Source: JBAZAX01 sp041671765
GTDB lineage: Bacteria; Babelota; Babeliae; Babelales; RVW-14
Reading direction: 5' to 3'
NCBI GenBank assembly: GCA_041671765.1
Contig: JBAZAX010000015.1
Coordinates: 1 to 39,265 of the forward strand
Length of the DNA: 39,265 nt
The position numbers and the translations under genes are program-made. Numbering within the stretch: the stretch's first letter is position 1; each line of letters starts with the position of its first letter. Under the pieces are notes generated by a model, which ran no database searches, was not told the DNA's origin, and saw only the letters and a program-made list of their open reading frames with translations. Of this stretch, positions 24,346 through 33,426 are shown in pieces.

Positions 24346-24513
24346 TACATCTCCTTTTTATAAAAACCGAAAAATGTGAAACATCCTGGTTTTAATATAA
24401 CAAAGTGCCTATGTGAAAAGCAAAAACTGGATAAAATTTTTCAGTAATTAGTCGGGGAAAGTCGATTTTTATGTTTTTTAACGGTTTTTATGCCCAAAAA
24501 ACATATATTTTCT

Positions 24514-24948
24514 TTAATTTAGTAAATCGTTTTTATTAGGTTTCCAGTTCTTAAGAATCTGGTGAAATAAGATATTTTTTGTCTCTTCAGTATCAACACT
24601 GGCGGTTGTGGAGTGCTTTGCCCCTGAAAAAATAGGCTTAATATTGATATCTTTCATATCTATTTTATTTAAAACGGGAAAAATATCGTCTTTTGAATTT
24701 CTGTCTATTTTTATTTGGCTCAAATTTTGTATGAGTCCGTCTTCCATGAACAGAAGAAAGCTAATAACTGTCGTATAAAATTGTTCGTTTACTTCAATGT
24801 TATCTATGCCTGAGATTTTTTCAAACTCCTCGGCAAGTCCATTTTTTAGCGCGTGTTTTATTAAATTGTTTAACATTTGTTTTTCATTTTGCATTAACCA
24901 ATTGATTAAAACAAGTAGTTCAAATGATAAAACAATGTCTCCTTCCAT
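24514..24948 (-). CDS. Hypothetical protein, no recognised domain
   Basis: 144 aa, no signal peptide. The N-terminal half is leucine-rich and helical (LSFELLVLINWLMQNEKQML, NNLIKHALKNGL), the C-terminal half more polar with KHSTTASVDTEET. An AAGGATCATC sequence lies upstream of the ATG, with the ribosome site AAGGA about 6-7 bases away. It faces a divergent gene across 230 bases. Composition is like that of neighbouring genes, but coding status rests only on length and the ribosome site. Confidence 0.5.
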   Translation of the reverse strand: MEGDIVLSFELLVLINWLMQNEKQMLNNLIKHALKNGLAEEFEKISGIDNIEVNEQFYTTVISFLLFMEDGLIQNLSQIKIDRNSKDDIFPVLNKIDMKDINIKPIFSGAKHSTTASVDTEETKNILFHQILKNWKPNKNDLLN

Positions 24949-25178
24949 GATGATCCTTTCCAGCAGTTACAAGGCAATTTTTCTTAATTGATACATTATA
25001 TCGTTAGTTTGATAAATAATCAAAACATGGAAATTTATAGTAAAGCGTCTCACGTGTTATGCTAGGCAGTACCGTGCACGGATATTTTCTTATGCGATTT
25101 TTTATTTTTCTGAGTCAATTTTTCTTGCAGATATAGCGCGTTAGTATATGTTGTTTAATAGCTTTATTTCAGGGCGAA

Positions 25179-26533
25179 TTGCAGATTGAATTAGTAGAGA
25201 GATTAACTGCTATAATAATTGACTTGCTAATATCGATAGGAGTGGTAATGATGTTGCACGGACCCGAAATGTTCGATAATGTGGTTTTCAAGCGGTGGGT
25301 TGATAAAAAAGATCCATGTTTTCAGTATGTTTTTGATAATGTAAATGTTTCTGAGTTTCAAAATTTTCTGGAGAAAAATTTTCTAGAGAACGAGCTGGAT
25401 AGTAACTATGTTACTGAGTTTAATAAACTTTTGAAAAAATCATCCAAAAAGCCATATTTAACAAAAAGCATTATTGATTTTTTTTGCCTGGATCCATTGA
25501 ATCCAGATAATTTTGAACTTACTGAAAAAACAAAAGAGCGTCTATCTGATGTTTACAAATATCTTGAGAATGATATTGGTAAATTTATCGAGCGTTTAAA
25601 GCTTCATGGTTTTACGGACGAATTGATTAATAAAGTTGAAAGTAAGACCAATTTTTTGACAGTGATTAATAAGTACAAGAATTTTGCCCAACTGCTTTTT
25701 GCCAATTCTGACTCGTTTTTAACCCAGAACTATCTTTTTTGTGTTGCGAATAACTTATTTGAGTTTTGTTTTTATCCGACAACAGCCCCAAAGTTGGAAC
25801 AACTTCTNNNNNNNNNNATTATCCAATTGTACGCATGATTTACTCAATTATGTGGAATTATCTTGCAGGACATGGATGGAAAGATTGGAGTAAATCTACG
25901 TTGAGTGTGCTTAAAGATTTGACTAAAAATGGGGGAGCTGTCGTTTATATTGCTGGTGGGACTGATATTTACCAATTATTAAAATATGGAATTTATAATA
26001 TAACTGTTATTGATCCAGTGCTTCCTTCGCAGCCCAACTATTATTCTGATATTTGGGATTGGCTTGTGGTTAGTAAAACTGAAAATAATGGAATAGGGGA
26101 TGTTGTTAATTATAATTTCGGCGATCGAAAAATTGTTATGAAAAGGACAAGCTTTAATAAAACTGGTTCTTTTCAGGCGGAACTTTCGTTCGGAAAAATT
26201 ATTGATATTATACAAAGTCGCACACAATGGACCGTTTACGACGATTTAGGTAATGAATTAGGTAACGTTATTTTTGAACGTAGATTTTGTAGGCAGGATG
26301 ATTTTGTAAAAAAAGATAATAGCCATTTATTGATTTCTTTTAACGAACTTTATTATATTGCATCCAATAATTTAAATGATAGCTGGGGAATTGATATTTC
26401 AAAAATAGGTGATAATTTCAAGATGTTTGTAAAGCAATTACAAAGCCCCATTGATAAAAATGTTTTATGCAACATGCAGAAGGCAGACAACTCAGACTTT
26501 TCATTTATAAAACTAGGTTCGAATACAAATTAA
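25179..26533 (+). CDS. Exported protein, first of a tandem paralogue pair, broken by an assembly gap
   Basis: Read as one gene interrupted by ten N at 25808-25817. The upstream part (from TTG 25179, preceded by AGGGCGAA) has a hydrophobic N-terminal segment LTAIIIDLLISIGVVMML; the downstream part continues in another frame to 26533. Both parts align along their length with the next gene: LFEFCFYPTTAPKLEQL versus CFEYCFNSLTWPDFKKYL before the gap, YPIVRMIYSIMWNYL versus HQLVKFLYSTMWYHL after it. The shared core VVYIAGGTDIYQLLKYGIYN and VIDPVLPSQ resembles a nucleotide-binding (Rossmann-type) first strand and loop, but function is unknown. The frame change is an artefact of the gap length rather than evidence of a pseudogene. 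Confidence 0.65.
25808..25817. other. Assembly gap (ten N)
   Basis: Ten undetermined bases inside the first paralogue. Reading frames on the two sides require 3n+2 missing bases, so ten cannot be the true number. Aligning with the neighbouring paralogue predicts about 14. Confidence 0.95.
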
Positions 26534-26583
26534 ATTGAACTAATTTGGGTAGTATTTTATTGCTTTGGTAAAGGGAGTTGGTA

Positions 26584-27972
26584 ATGAAAAAGTCAAAAAA
26601 AATTGTGTTTGCAACAGTGCTTTTACTTGTTTGTAAATTTGTGACAGTAGCGGCTTTTAGATTTGCATTAACAGCCAAACCTGTTCCAACCGTTAAAACT
26701 GTGCAGGATGTTTTAGGAAATTGGGTTTTATCACAACGCTGTTATTCCGATTATTCATTTGATAACATGCCGGATGGGATGAATGAATTTTTCTTACAAA
26801 GGTTTAATAAAAGTTATTTGAAATACAGGGATAAATTGACAAGTTTGGTGCCTTTTTTAAGTGATTGTACCAATGGATATATTTCCGAAGATGGACAAAT
26901 AACCGGATCTGAGATCGATGATGATTTTAGACAAAATTTTTCGACAATATATCAGCTGATCGAAAATAACATGCCCAGATTTGTTTCATATTTGAAAGAT
27001 CATAAATTTGATTTTTCTGCTGAAAATAATGGGAAAGATCAAGATTTGGATGTAAATTTTGTCATTAATAAATATAGATCTCTTGATCGACTATTTTTTT
27101 CGAATCCTAGTAAATTTGTGGAAAAAGAACGATTATTCTCTTTTTCCAATCGTTGTTTTGAATACTGTTTTAATTCGTTAACGTGGCCGGATTTCAAAAA
27201 ATATCTTGATAATAATTCTGATCACCAATTGGTGAAATTTCTTTATTCAACTATGTGGTACCACCTGGTTGGAGAAGGGTGGAAAGATTGGAATAATCAG
27301 ACACTTGTTCAGATTGCCGAAAAATCAAAACAGGGGGCAAGGGTTGTTTATATTGCGGGTGGTTTAGACATTTATCAACTTTTAAAGTATGGAATTTATA
27401 ATATAGATATTATTGATCCACTTTTACCCTCTCTTGAAAAATATTATTCTTCAAAGAATTGGGAATGGCTTATAAAAGGTAACAACAAAAATAATGGGCT
27501 TGAAGATAAGATAACTTTCGATTTTGATGGACGAAAAATTAGCTTGGTAAGAAAAAAATATAGTAAAAACGGTGTGTTTGTTGCGCATTTGTCAGCAAAA
27601 GAAAAACGAAAAATTGAGAAATCAGTTACAGATTGGATGGTTTTTGATGAAAATAATAAATATCTGGGTTCAGTTACGTTTTATAGACGATTTTGCGATC
27701 ATGCGGATTTCATCACCCACTCAATCGATAAAAAAAGTGCAGATCAAAAAAAAGAAGAACGTTTGATTTTAATGTCGTTTAATGAGCTTTATTATGCATT
27801 TTTGCCAAAAGAAGCAAGCGGTTGGGATATAAACATAAAGCACTTGCCGGAAGATGTGAAAATCTACGTTAAGCAGCTAAGAAATCCAATTGATGTTGAT
27901 GTTTTGAAAAATATTGCACAGGCAGAAGAATCGAAATTTAAATTTATACGTTTGGGAAGTGATCCAGCGTAA
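26584..27972 (+). CDS. Exported protein, second of the tandem paralogue pair
   Basis: 462 aa from ATG 26584, which sits 6 bases after AAGGGAG; a TTG two codons earlier is less likely. Signal peptide about residues 1-24 (MKKSKKIVFATVLLLVCKF..VAA). The first half is helical with Phe/Tyr/Asp-rich repeats of no known family. The centre has MWYHLVGEGWKDW (224-236) and GARVVYIAGGLDIYQLLKYG (251-270) followed by IIDPLLPS, a pattern like strand-loop-helix-strand of a SAM- or nucleotide-binding fold. The C-terminal part includes VFDENNKYLGSVTFYRRFC and LMSFNELYYAF. Its neighbour upstream shares all of these, so the pair arose by tandem duplication. Function unknown. Confidence 0.75.
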   Translation: MKKSKKIVFATVLLLVCKFVTVAAFRFALTAKPVPTVKTVQDVLGNWVLSQRCYSDYSFDNMPDGMNEFFLQRFNKSYLKYRDKLTSLVPFLSDCTNGYISEDGQITGSEIDDDFRQNFSTIYQLIENNMPRFVSYLKDHKFDFSAENNGKDQDLDVNFVINKYRSLDRLFFSNPSKFVEKERLFSFSNRCFEYCFNSLTWPDFKKYLDNNSDHQLVKFLYSTMWYHLVGEGWKDWNNQTLVQIAEKSKQGARVVYIAGGLDIYQLLKYGIYNIDIIDPLLPSLEKYYSSKNWEWLIKGNNKNNGLEDKITFDFDGRKISLVRKKYSKNGVFVAHLSAKEKRKIEKSVTDWMVFDENNKYLGSVTFYRRFCDHADFITHSIDKKSADQKKEERLILMSFNELYYAFLPKEASGWDINIKHLPEDVKIYVKQLRNPIDVDVLKNIAQAEESKFKFIRLGSDPA

Positions 27973-27989
27973 ATTTATTGACCGTAAGC

Positions 27990-29273
27990 TTATTGGCGTT
28001 GAATAAATTGTGTTATGCCTTGGAATATTCCATAGGCAATTTTATTACGATACTCTTTATCTGATAATTGAGAGGCGTCATTTTTGTTGGTTATAAAGCC
28101 GACTTCGACAAGTGCCGCAGGAATCGGGCTTCTAAGTAATACACGAAATTTGTCGGCTTTTACACCTCTATCATTTATATCAAATTTCTGTGATTTTAAA
28201 AATTTAATTAATGATGATTGAATTGATTTTGCAAGGGTCTGCGAAAGCTGCGTGTTGGCCTGAATGTACTCATCAATTAAAGTTATAAGAGAAGGATCTT
28301 TTTTCAGATTTATGAACAAAAAACCGCCATGACGTGTTGGAGAAACCAGATCGGAATTTTGAAGATAAAAGGTTTCTATTCCATTGTGATTTGTTGAGGC
28401 ACTTTTAGTTGAGTTCACATGGATTGAAACAAAAAGATCAGCTTTAAGTTGCTCGGCCAGTGTAGATCTTTCGACTAAAGAAAGGTCACAATCTTGGGTG
28501 CGAGTTAATAACACATTAAATCTGTTCTCTTCAAGCATGTTTTTTGTGCGTTTGGCAATATCCAATGCAATTGTTTTTTCTATTAACCCATTTCCTTTTG
28601 CCCCATAGTCTTTACCTCCATGGCCGGGATCAAGGACTATGCGGCGTGATTTTGAATTGTTAGGCGTTATATCTGATTTTATTAAATCATTTTTTGCAAA
28701 CAAAATTGATTCATTTTTATTTTTTAGTTTATCCAAATCTTCTTGTGTGAAAATATCTATTATAAGTCTGTTCGGAGCCTCCATTTTGTACCATTTGATT
28801 AACAATCTATTTGGTTTACAGACGTATGTGTTGCCATTTAAGTCATTTTTATCTTTTGTCTGTTTTGTCTTTTCAAAATCTATGTACAAAACGACCTTTG
28901 GAAATTTCTTATTTTTTTCCGCTACGGTTACATTTTTTATAATTCCATATTTTTTTAATTCACTTAATTTTGCTATAACCTGTTTTACGCTGAACTGTTC
29001 AAGTTGCATACCTGGGAATATCAATCTTAACTGGAAGTTCTCTTTGATGATCTTTTTTTCAAAATAAATTGGATTGGAAAAATCAAACATTATCTGGGTT
29101 GAGACCCCGTGATATGTTTCAACCCAGTTTAATCTGTTTATTGTTTCTTGCTGCAAATTTACGGGTTGTTCAGCCATTTGCGGTTCATCTCCTGGTTGTT
29201 CAGCTGTTAGGCGATTCATTTTCCAGCTCAAAAAGCAGGCCAACACTATTGAAATATAAAATATCTTCTTCAT
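27990..29273 (-). CDS. N-acetylmuramoyl-L-alanine amidase (AmiC-like)
   Basis: 427 aa exported zinc amidase that cleaves the amide between MurNAc and L-Ala in peptidoglycan, used in daughter-cell separation. The signal peptide follows MKKIFYISIVLACFLS. An AMIN-type domain lies at about 45-165, then a linker, then the Amidase_3 domain with zinc ligands in IVLDPGHGGKDYGAKG and LIEKTIALDIA, SIHVNS, and the catalytic glutamate in ALVEVGFITN. I start it at ATG 29273, after GGAAGGGGACAA; an upstream ATG at 29297 would add eight residues in front of the signal. It converges on the second paralogue with a 17-base gap. Together with murB it shows that the cell makes peptidoglycan. Confidence 0.92.
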   Translation of the reverse strand: MKKIFYISIVLACFLSWKMNRLTAEQPGDEPQMAEQPVNLQQETINRLNWVETYHGVSTQIMFDFSNPIYFEKKIIKENFQLRLIFPGMQLEQFSVKQVIAKLSELKKYGIIKNVTVAEKNKKFPKVVLYIDFEKTKQTKDKNDLNGNTYVCKPNRLLIKWYKMEAPNRLIIDIFTQEDLDKLKNKNESILFAKNDLIKSDITPNNSKSRRIVLDPGHGGKDYGAKGNGLIEKTIALDIAKRTKNMLEENRFNVLLTRTQDCDLSLVERSTLAEQLKADLFVSIHVNSTKSASTNHNGIETFYLQNSDLVSPTRHGGFLFINLKKDPSLITLIDEYIQANTQLSQTLAKSIQSSLIKFLKSQKFDINDRGVKADKFRVLLRSPIPAALVEVGFITNKNDASQLSDKEYRNKIAYGIFQGITQFIQRQ

Positions 29274-29518
29274 TTGTCCCCTTCCTTTCATTTTCAAGCT
29301 AGCAGTTTGCAGATTATAAAATCAATCATCTTAAAAAAAAGGCATTTAAGCGCCGCGTTGCAATAAGTAATTACTGTTAGAAATTATTTATCATGATTAT
29401 TTCTTGCACCAGTTTTTACCTATTAGGGATAATTTATGTAAAATTAAAAATATTTGTTACAATATTAATCTCTTTCCTTGTTGCTTATATTATTAACTAT
29501 TTACCCGAGTTGCTAGAT

Positions 29519-30469
29519 ATGTTTGTTGAAAATATGAAAATAAACCAAAATATTACATTGAATGACAAAAATTGGTTTCAGACGGGTGGGGCTGCAAAAT
29601 ATTTTTGTGAGCCTACCACAGAGAAGGAATTTGCTGCTGCACTTGATTTTGCAAGACAAAACAGGCTCGAAATTTTTGTTTTAGGTCTGGGTGCTAATAT
29701 TTTAATAGGTGACGATGGTTTTGATGGTTTGGTTATTAGACCAAAGTTGTGTATTCTTGAAGCTGATTATGAAAATGGTAAAGTTTCTGCCGGCGCAGGC
29801 GTTAAGATCCAGGATCTGATTGATTTTTGTATTGCAAATAGATTAGTAAGTCTTGAAGAATTTAGCCATATTCCCGGAACTGTCGGTGGATCTGTTTATA
29901 TTAATATTCATTATTTTGACTATTTTTTGGCCGATTTTCTAGTAAGTGCCAGAGTAATCGAAAAACAATCTGGTAAAATTTTAGATATTGATAAGTCTTG
30001 GTTTGAGTTTGGCTACGATAAGTCAAAATTATTAAGTGGCGATTATTTTCTAATTAGTGCGATATTTAATTTAAAAAAAGGCACCGAGCTTGATGCTGAA
30101 TATGCCAGGGGACGTAGAGATGAAATTATTCGCCATCGTATGCGTCGTTATCCAAATTCAAATACGTGTGGAAGCTTTTTTAGAAATTTTCATGAAGATG
30201 AGGTTGATTTTTTAATTAATGGAAAAAAACTTCTATTCGTGGGGTACTATCTCGATAAAATTGGTATTAAAGGCGAGTTGGCTGTGGGGAATGCTATTGT
30301 GTCGCATCAACATGCAAATATGATTGTGACCAAACCCGGGGCGACAAGTAATGATGTCATTGGGCTTGCAAGAAAAATGCAAGAATTGGTAAAAGAACGA
30401 TATGGGATTACTCCCAGGAGCGAGTGCCAGTTGATTGGTTTTAAAAAAAATCCGTTACTTTTTGATTAA
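29519..30469 (+). CDS. murB: UDP-N-acetylenolpyruvoylglucosamine reductase
   Basis: FAD-dependent reductase of the second step of UDP-MurNAc synthesis, cytoplasmic. From ATG 29519 it has 316 aa, normal for MurB. FAD-binding motifs NWFQTGGAAKYF and GLGANILIGDDGFDGLVI are clear, followed by IPGTVGGSVYINI. The catalytic serine is in YPNSNTCGSFFRNF and the catalytic glutamate in RSECQLIGF near the end. The open frame extends back to 29393, giving a hydrophobic 42-residue extension from AT-rich DNA; I treat that as non-coding, though an anchored MurB cannot be fully excluded. No strong ribosome site is seen at either start. Confidence 0.93.
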   Translation: MFVENMKINQNITLNDKNWFQTGGAAKYFCEPTTEKEFAAALDFARQNRLEIFVLGLGANILIGDDGFDGLVIRPKLCILEADYENGKVSAGAGVKIQDLIDFCIANRLVSLEEFSHIPGTVGGSVYINIHYFDYFLADFLVSARVIEKQSGKILDIDKSWFEFGYDKSKLLSGDYFLISAIFNLKKGTELDAEYARGRRDEIIRHRMRRYPNSNTCGSFFRNFHEDEVDFLINGKKLLFVGYYLDKIGIKGELAVGNAIVSHQHANMIVTKPGATSNDVIGLARKMQELVKERYGITPRSECQLIGFKKNPLLFD

Positions 30470-30597
30470 TGGTTGTAGATTTATATAGCGTAAAAGTTCA
30501 AAAATATTTTGTTTTATTATTTTTCTTTACATTGATCAATTCCTTGAATATTTTAAATCACGGGTGTAATGCTGGAGTTTAAAAAAGGAGTTCTACT

Positions 30598-31242
30598 ATG
30601 TTCAAAAAATATGTGTTGATTATTTGCACAGCATTTTTATTTATGATACAGGGTTCTGAATTGTATGGAATGCATCCTAGTGTCAAAGATTTTTCAAAGG
30701 ACGATGTCGGCGACGCTGCGCTTCGGTTGCGTTCAGCTATTATAAATTCGTCCTGCGATTATGTGAAATACTTGCTTGATTTTTGTAAAAAATATAAGGA
30801 AAATGATTTTTTGATGACTATTTTATCTGATACTGGAACAAGTGTTGGCAGAAAAACAATACTTGAGGACCTCTTTTACTATCGTCCGCAACAGATTGGT
30901 GACCATAAAGAAATTTTGATTATACTTGTAGATGCATTCAAAGAAGCCCTTTTATTTAATGGATTATCCGAGTGTGCAACAAAACAACAAACGCTTTTGT
31001 GGATGATTTTCAGCACAGAAGGGTATGCGCCCCCTTACTTTTTAAATTTTGATAAATGTCAGTGTATTGATTTAATAACAACTTTTGTTGAATGCCTTAT
31101 TTGTTTAGGCGGTCAGAGTGCCGTTAATAAAATATTAAATACATCATTAAATGGGAGAGGCGTTACTGTTCGAAATTTTATTTTGCATAAGATTCCAAGT
31201 GAAGGGTTGGGACGTTTGTTGGAATGTCTCGTAGAAGCTTAA
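30598..31242 (+). CDS. Exported helical protein of unknown function
   Basis: 214 aa. The signal peptide MFKKYVLIICTAFLFMIQGS is likely cleaved near YGM. The start is preceded by AAAAAGGAG at good distance. The mature part is helical, with LRLRSAIINSSCDYVKYLLD and LGGQSAVNKILNT reminiscent of degenerate ankyrin-type helix pairs, but no consensus repeat can be drawn. Seven cysteines. Ends at a very long perfect hairpin. I do not recognise the family. Confidence 0.7.
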   Translation: MFKKYVLIICTAFLFMIQGSELYGMHPSVKDFSKDDVGDAALRLRSAIINSSCDYVKYLLDFCKKYKENDFLMTILSDTGTSVGRKTILEDLFYYRPQQIGDHKEILIILVDAFKEALLFNGLSECATKQQTLLWMIFSTEGYAPPYFLNFDKCQCIDLITTFVECLICLGGQSAVNKILNTSLNGRGVTVRNFILHKIPSEGLGRLLECLVEA

Positions 31243-31262
31243 ATTTAAAAATTCTGATTTTT

Positions 31263-31318
31263 TATAAACAAAGCACAAAGCCAGGCGAAAATCCGCCTGG
31301 CTTTGTGCTTTGTTTATA
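31263..31318. terminator. Bidirectional terminator with a 25-bp perfect stem
   Basis: Arms 31263-31287 and 31294-31318 are perfect complements with a 6-base loop (AAAATC). The GC-rich top (GCCAGGCG) is flanked by A/T-rich lower stem. It lies between two convergent genes, ending at 31242 and 31328, and its foot overlaps neither coding sequence. Confidence 0.85.
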
Positions 31319-31327
31319 TGTGCAAAT

Positions 31328-31822
31328 TTATTCTTCACTTATTTGTAATGTAACTTTATCTGTTTTTTCTTTCTCACTTAATGGAAACTCTACTTTTAGC
31401 ATCCCATTTTTATAGGTGGTTTCTATTTTTGTTGCATCTTTATGGTCTACATAACTAGGTAATGTGAAAGAACGATTAAAGTATTTTTCTTCAATAGATT
31501 CACTTTTGTGAATATAAATATTCTTTTCGTTTTTTTCTTCTTCTTTTTCTTCGATTTTACTTTCAGCTGTAATTGTTAACACTCCACTTTTGTTATCAAT
31601 TGTTGCTTTAATATCTTTTTTCTCAAATCCGGGTAGGGCAACTTCAATGGTAAATTTTTGAGTTTTTTCATTTTTATACATGTTTATATTATTGAATCGG
31701 TTGTCCATGAATCGTTCCATAGAGTCTAGCTCTTTGAAAAAATCACGGCTGAATATGTGTGCTGATGTATTGCCTGCAACCAAAGAAATGTATGCCAGAG
31801 CCAACAATTCTTTCTTGTTCAT
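31328..31822 (-). CDS. Hsp20/alpha-crystallin-family protein with an N-terminal export signal
   Basis: 164 aa. The alpha-crystallin domain spans about residues 50-162: FTIEVALPGFEKKDIKATID, the charged loop (KIEEKEEEKNEKN), then FNRSFTLPSYVD and the hallmark TTYKNGMLKVEFPL (family AxxxNGVLxLxxPK). Such proteins hold unfolding proteins in soluble form. The first 21 residues, MNKKELLALAYISLVAGNTSA, read as a signal peptide with an AxA-like end (TSA-H), which is unusual since the family is mostly cytosolic. A ribosome site (GGGAGAC) precedes the ATG. Convergent with an exported unknown gene across a strong hairpin. Confidence 0.88.
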   Translation of the reverse strand: MNKKELLALAYISLVAGNTSAHIFSRDFFKELDSMERFMDNRFNNINMYKNEKTQKFTIEVALPGFEKKDIKATIDNKSGVLTITAESKIEEKEEEKNEKNIYIHKSESIEEKYFNRSFTLPSYVDHKDATKIETTYKNGMLKVEFPLSEKEKTDKVTLQISEE

Positions 31823-32185
31823 ATAGTCTCCCTAAAATTTAAAGGATTAATAATAGTTTTAACTCGCACCTGTCATTCTGAATTTACCTGTCCATCGTAG
31901 CCACGCAGGACGAAGTTGGATTTCAGAATCCATGGATTAATAAGCAATCTCTTAATATATTTTTAACCAAAAAACGTAAAACTTGTCAAGAATGGAAACG
32001 TTATTGGAATGTTAGTTTTTGAATTTGTATATTTCCCTTTATAATTCACAATATACTGATTTAAAATTTAAAACTATTTTGTATGGCATGATAAACATAT
32101 ATATTTATATTAGAAAAAATTTATATTTTCGTTTAGCCTGTTATGGGTAAGTAAGAAATTGGGGTAAGAGGAGAGGGGGAGGAGT
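31823..32185. other. Gene-free spacer upstream of the LRR-like gene
   Basis: 363 bases. The part next to the Hsp20 gene holds a dispersed repeat (31866-31940). The remainder is very AT-rich and carries the divergent promoters of both genes, which I could not pin down, and ends in the strong AGGAGAGGGGGAGGAG ribosome site of the downstream gene. Confidence 0.5.
31866..31940. repeat. Dispersed repeat with TCATTCTGAAT / TTCAGAATCCATGG ends
   Basis: The segment begins CCTGTCATTCTGAATTT and ends GGATTTCAGAATCCATGGAT, so its ends are imperfect inverted repeats (ATTCTGAA versus TTCAGAAT). Inside lies CATCGTAGCCACGCAGGACGA, GC-richer than the flanks. It has the look of a small non-coding mobile or REP-type element. 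Confidence 0.5.
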
Positions 32186-33262
32186 ATGAGAGTTTTTAAT
32201 TTTGTTTTGATTTGTACGGCTGTAGTTTTTATTTTTTTTGATTTCAACCTGGTATATTGCATGAGCGAGGAGGCAGCCGGTGGAACAGTTGATGTGGAGA
32301 TGGGTCTGCCTACTGACCATGGTTCCCATGATATAAGCCCTGTGCGAGTGACATCTGGAAAAAAATCAGAGTCAGTTGGAGTTGTTGTTGATTTAGGAAA
32401 AGAAAAATTTAATACATTTAGATTACAACAATATTATCATTCTGAAACAAAGACACTAGATTTGAGCCACAAACCAATGGGTGACCAAGGGTTGCGAGCT
32501 ATTTTTGATCATATAAGGCATTTTATTAGTGAAAATGATACGGAAATTTTACTTCTTGAATCTATGAATCTTATAGAAGTTCCATATTATTTAGTAACAT
32601 TTGCTTTGGTGGACAAACATTTAAGAGTTGTCTCGTTTCAAAATAATAGATTCAATATTCCCGGGTTACCTGTTTTGGAGGAGGCGGCAGCCGCAGCTAC
32701 AGCGAGTTCAGCACGTCATTCAGTAAATATGGGAAAAAGGGAGAGTAAGAGGGCTTCAATCCCTGTTTTTCAATCGGGACAAGATGGGTCCGGTCCTAGA
32801 CTTGCAGGTAATGTTGGCGCGGTGGCACAGATGGTTACAACCCTTTGGGAGAGTTTTTCACCAGAAATAGCGCGTGAGCTTGAGGCTCAAAACTTGGGTA
32901 GTGAGATTGTACCATTGTTTAAAAAAATTATATTCATTGACAAGCGAATTCCTCCAATTACCGTATTTGATCAAACACAAACTTTAGCGACACAAGCTCC
33001 ATCAAAATGCCAAAAATTTAAATATGCAGTTGAACGGGCTCTATATACAATTGCTGGTTCTATTATTGGCTTTCTTCCCCAAATAATTACACTTTGTACT
33101 AGTGGTGGTTCGGATAGTGATAAATGTGATATGGATATGTTGGAAAAAATGATGGCGGTTTGTAACGTAACTGCAACTAGGGCGATTAATAATGATTCGC
33201 ATAAGTCTGATAATGAGATTTTACAAAAATTAGTACCGGTTCAGAGTTCAAGCACAAAATAG
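32186..33262 (+). CDS. Exported protein with leucine-rich-repeat-like segment
   Basis: 358 aa. Signal peptide MRVFNFVLICTAVVFIFFDF, likely cleaved near VYC. Residues about 90-155 look like two or three degenerate leucine-rich repeats: TKTLDLSHKPMGDQGLRAIF (ribonuclease-inhibitor type LxLSxxxLxDxGLxAL), EILLLESMNLIEVP and LRVVSFQNNRF. An Ala/Ser/Arg-rich linker (165-195) follows, then a helical region with a hydrophobic segment, LYTIAGSIIGFLPQIITLC (about 290-310), that may span a membrane. An exceptionally purine-rich ribosome site precedes the ATG. LRRs bind proteins; with the signal peptide this suggests a surface or host-directed role. Confidence 0.65.
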   Translation: MRVFNFVLICTAVVFIFFDFNLVYCMSEEAAGGTVDVEMGLPTDHGSHDISPVRVTSGKKSESVGVVVDLGKEKFNTFRLQQYYHSETKTLDLSHKPMGDQGLRAIFDHIRHFISENDTEILLLESMNLIEVPYYLVTFALVDKHLRVVSFQNNRFNIPGLPVLEEAAAAATASSARHSVNMGKRESKRASIPVFQSGQDGSGPRLAGNVGAVAQMVTTLWESFSPEIARELEAQNLGSEIVPLFKKIIFIDKRIPPITVFDQTQTLATQAPSKCQKFKYAVERALYTIAGSIIGFLPQIITLCTSGGSDSDKCDMDMLEKMMAVCNVTATRAINNDSHKSDNEILQKLVPVQSSSTK

Positions 33263-33289
33263 TTTTTTGTTTTATATTTTTAAAAAATG

Positions 33290-33318
33290 GCCTCGGATTT
33301 TTAAAGTCCGGGGCTTTT
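33290..33318 (+). terminator. Terminator after the LRR-like gene
   Basis: A 9-bp stem with two G-U pairs (33290-33298 GCCTCGGAT with 33306-33314 GTCCGGGGC) and a 7-base loop, followed by TTTT. It separates the exported LRR-like gene from the sugar operon. Confidence 0.75.
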
Positions 33319-33426
33319 GCATTCTTGCATACTAGTATGCTTGCATGATTCTTAATTTCCATTAAAATACATTCATGTATTTCAACCAAAGTAATGAATT
33401 TTGTCTTTGAATTATAGGAGAGAGAT

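Noticed and set aside
25179..26533. Frameshifted pseudogene
   Set aside because: The frame change coincides exactly with ten N; both sides align to an intact paralogue.
29393..29518. Hydrophobic extension of MurB suggesting a membrane-anchored enzyme
   Set aside because: AT-rich spacer DNA readily encodes hydrophobic residues, no ribosome site supports the early start, and MurB is soluble in known cases.
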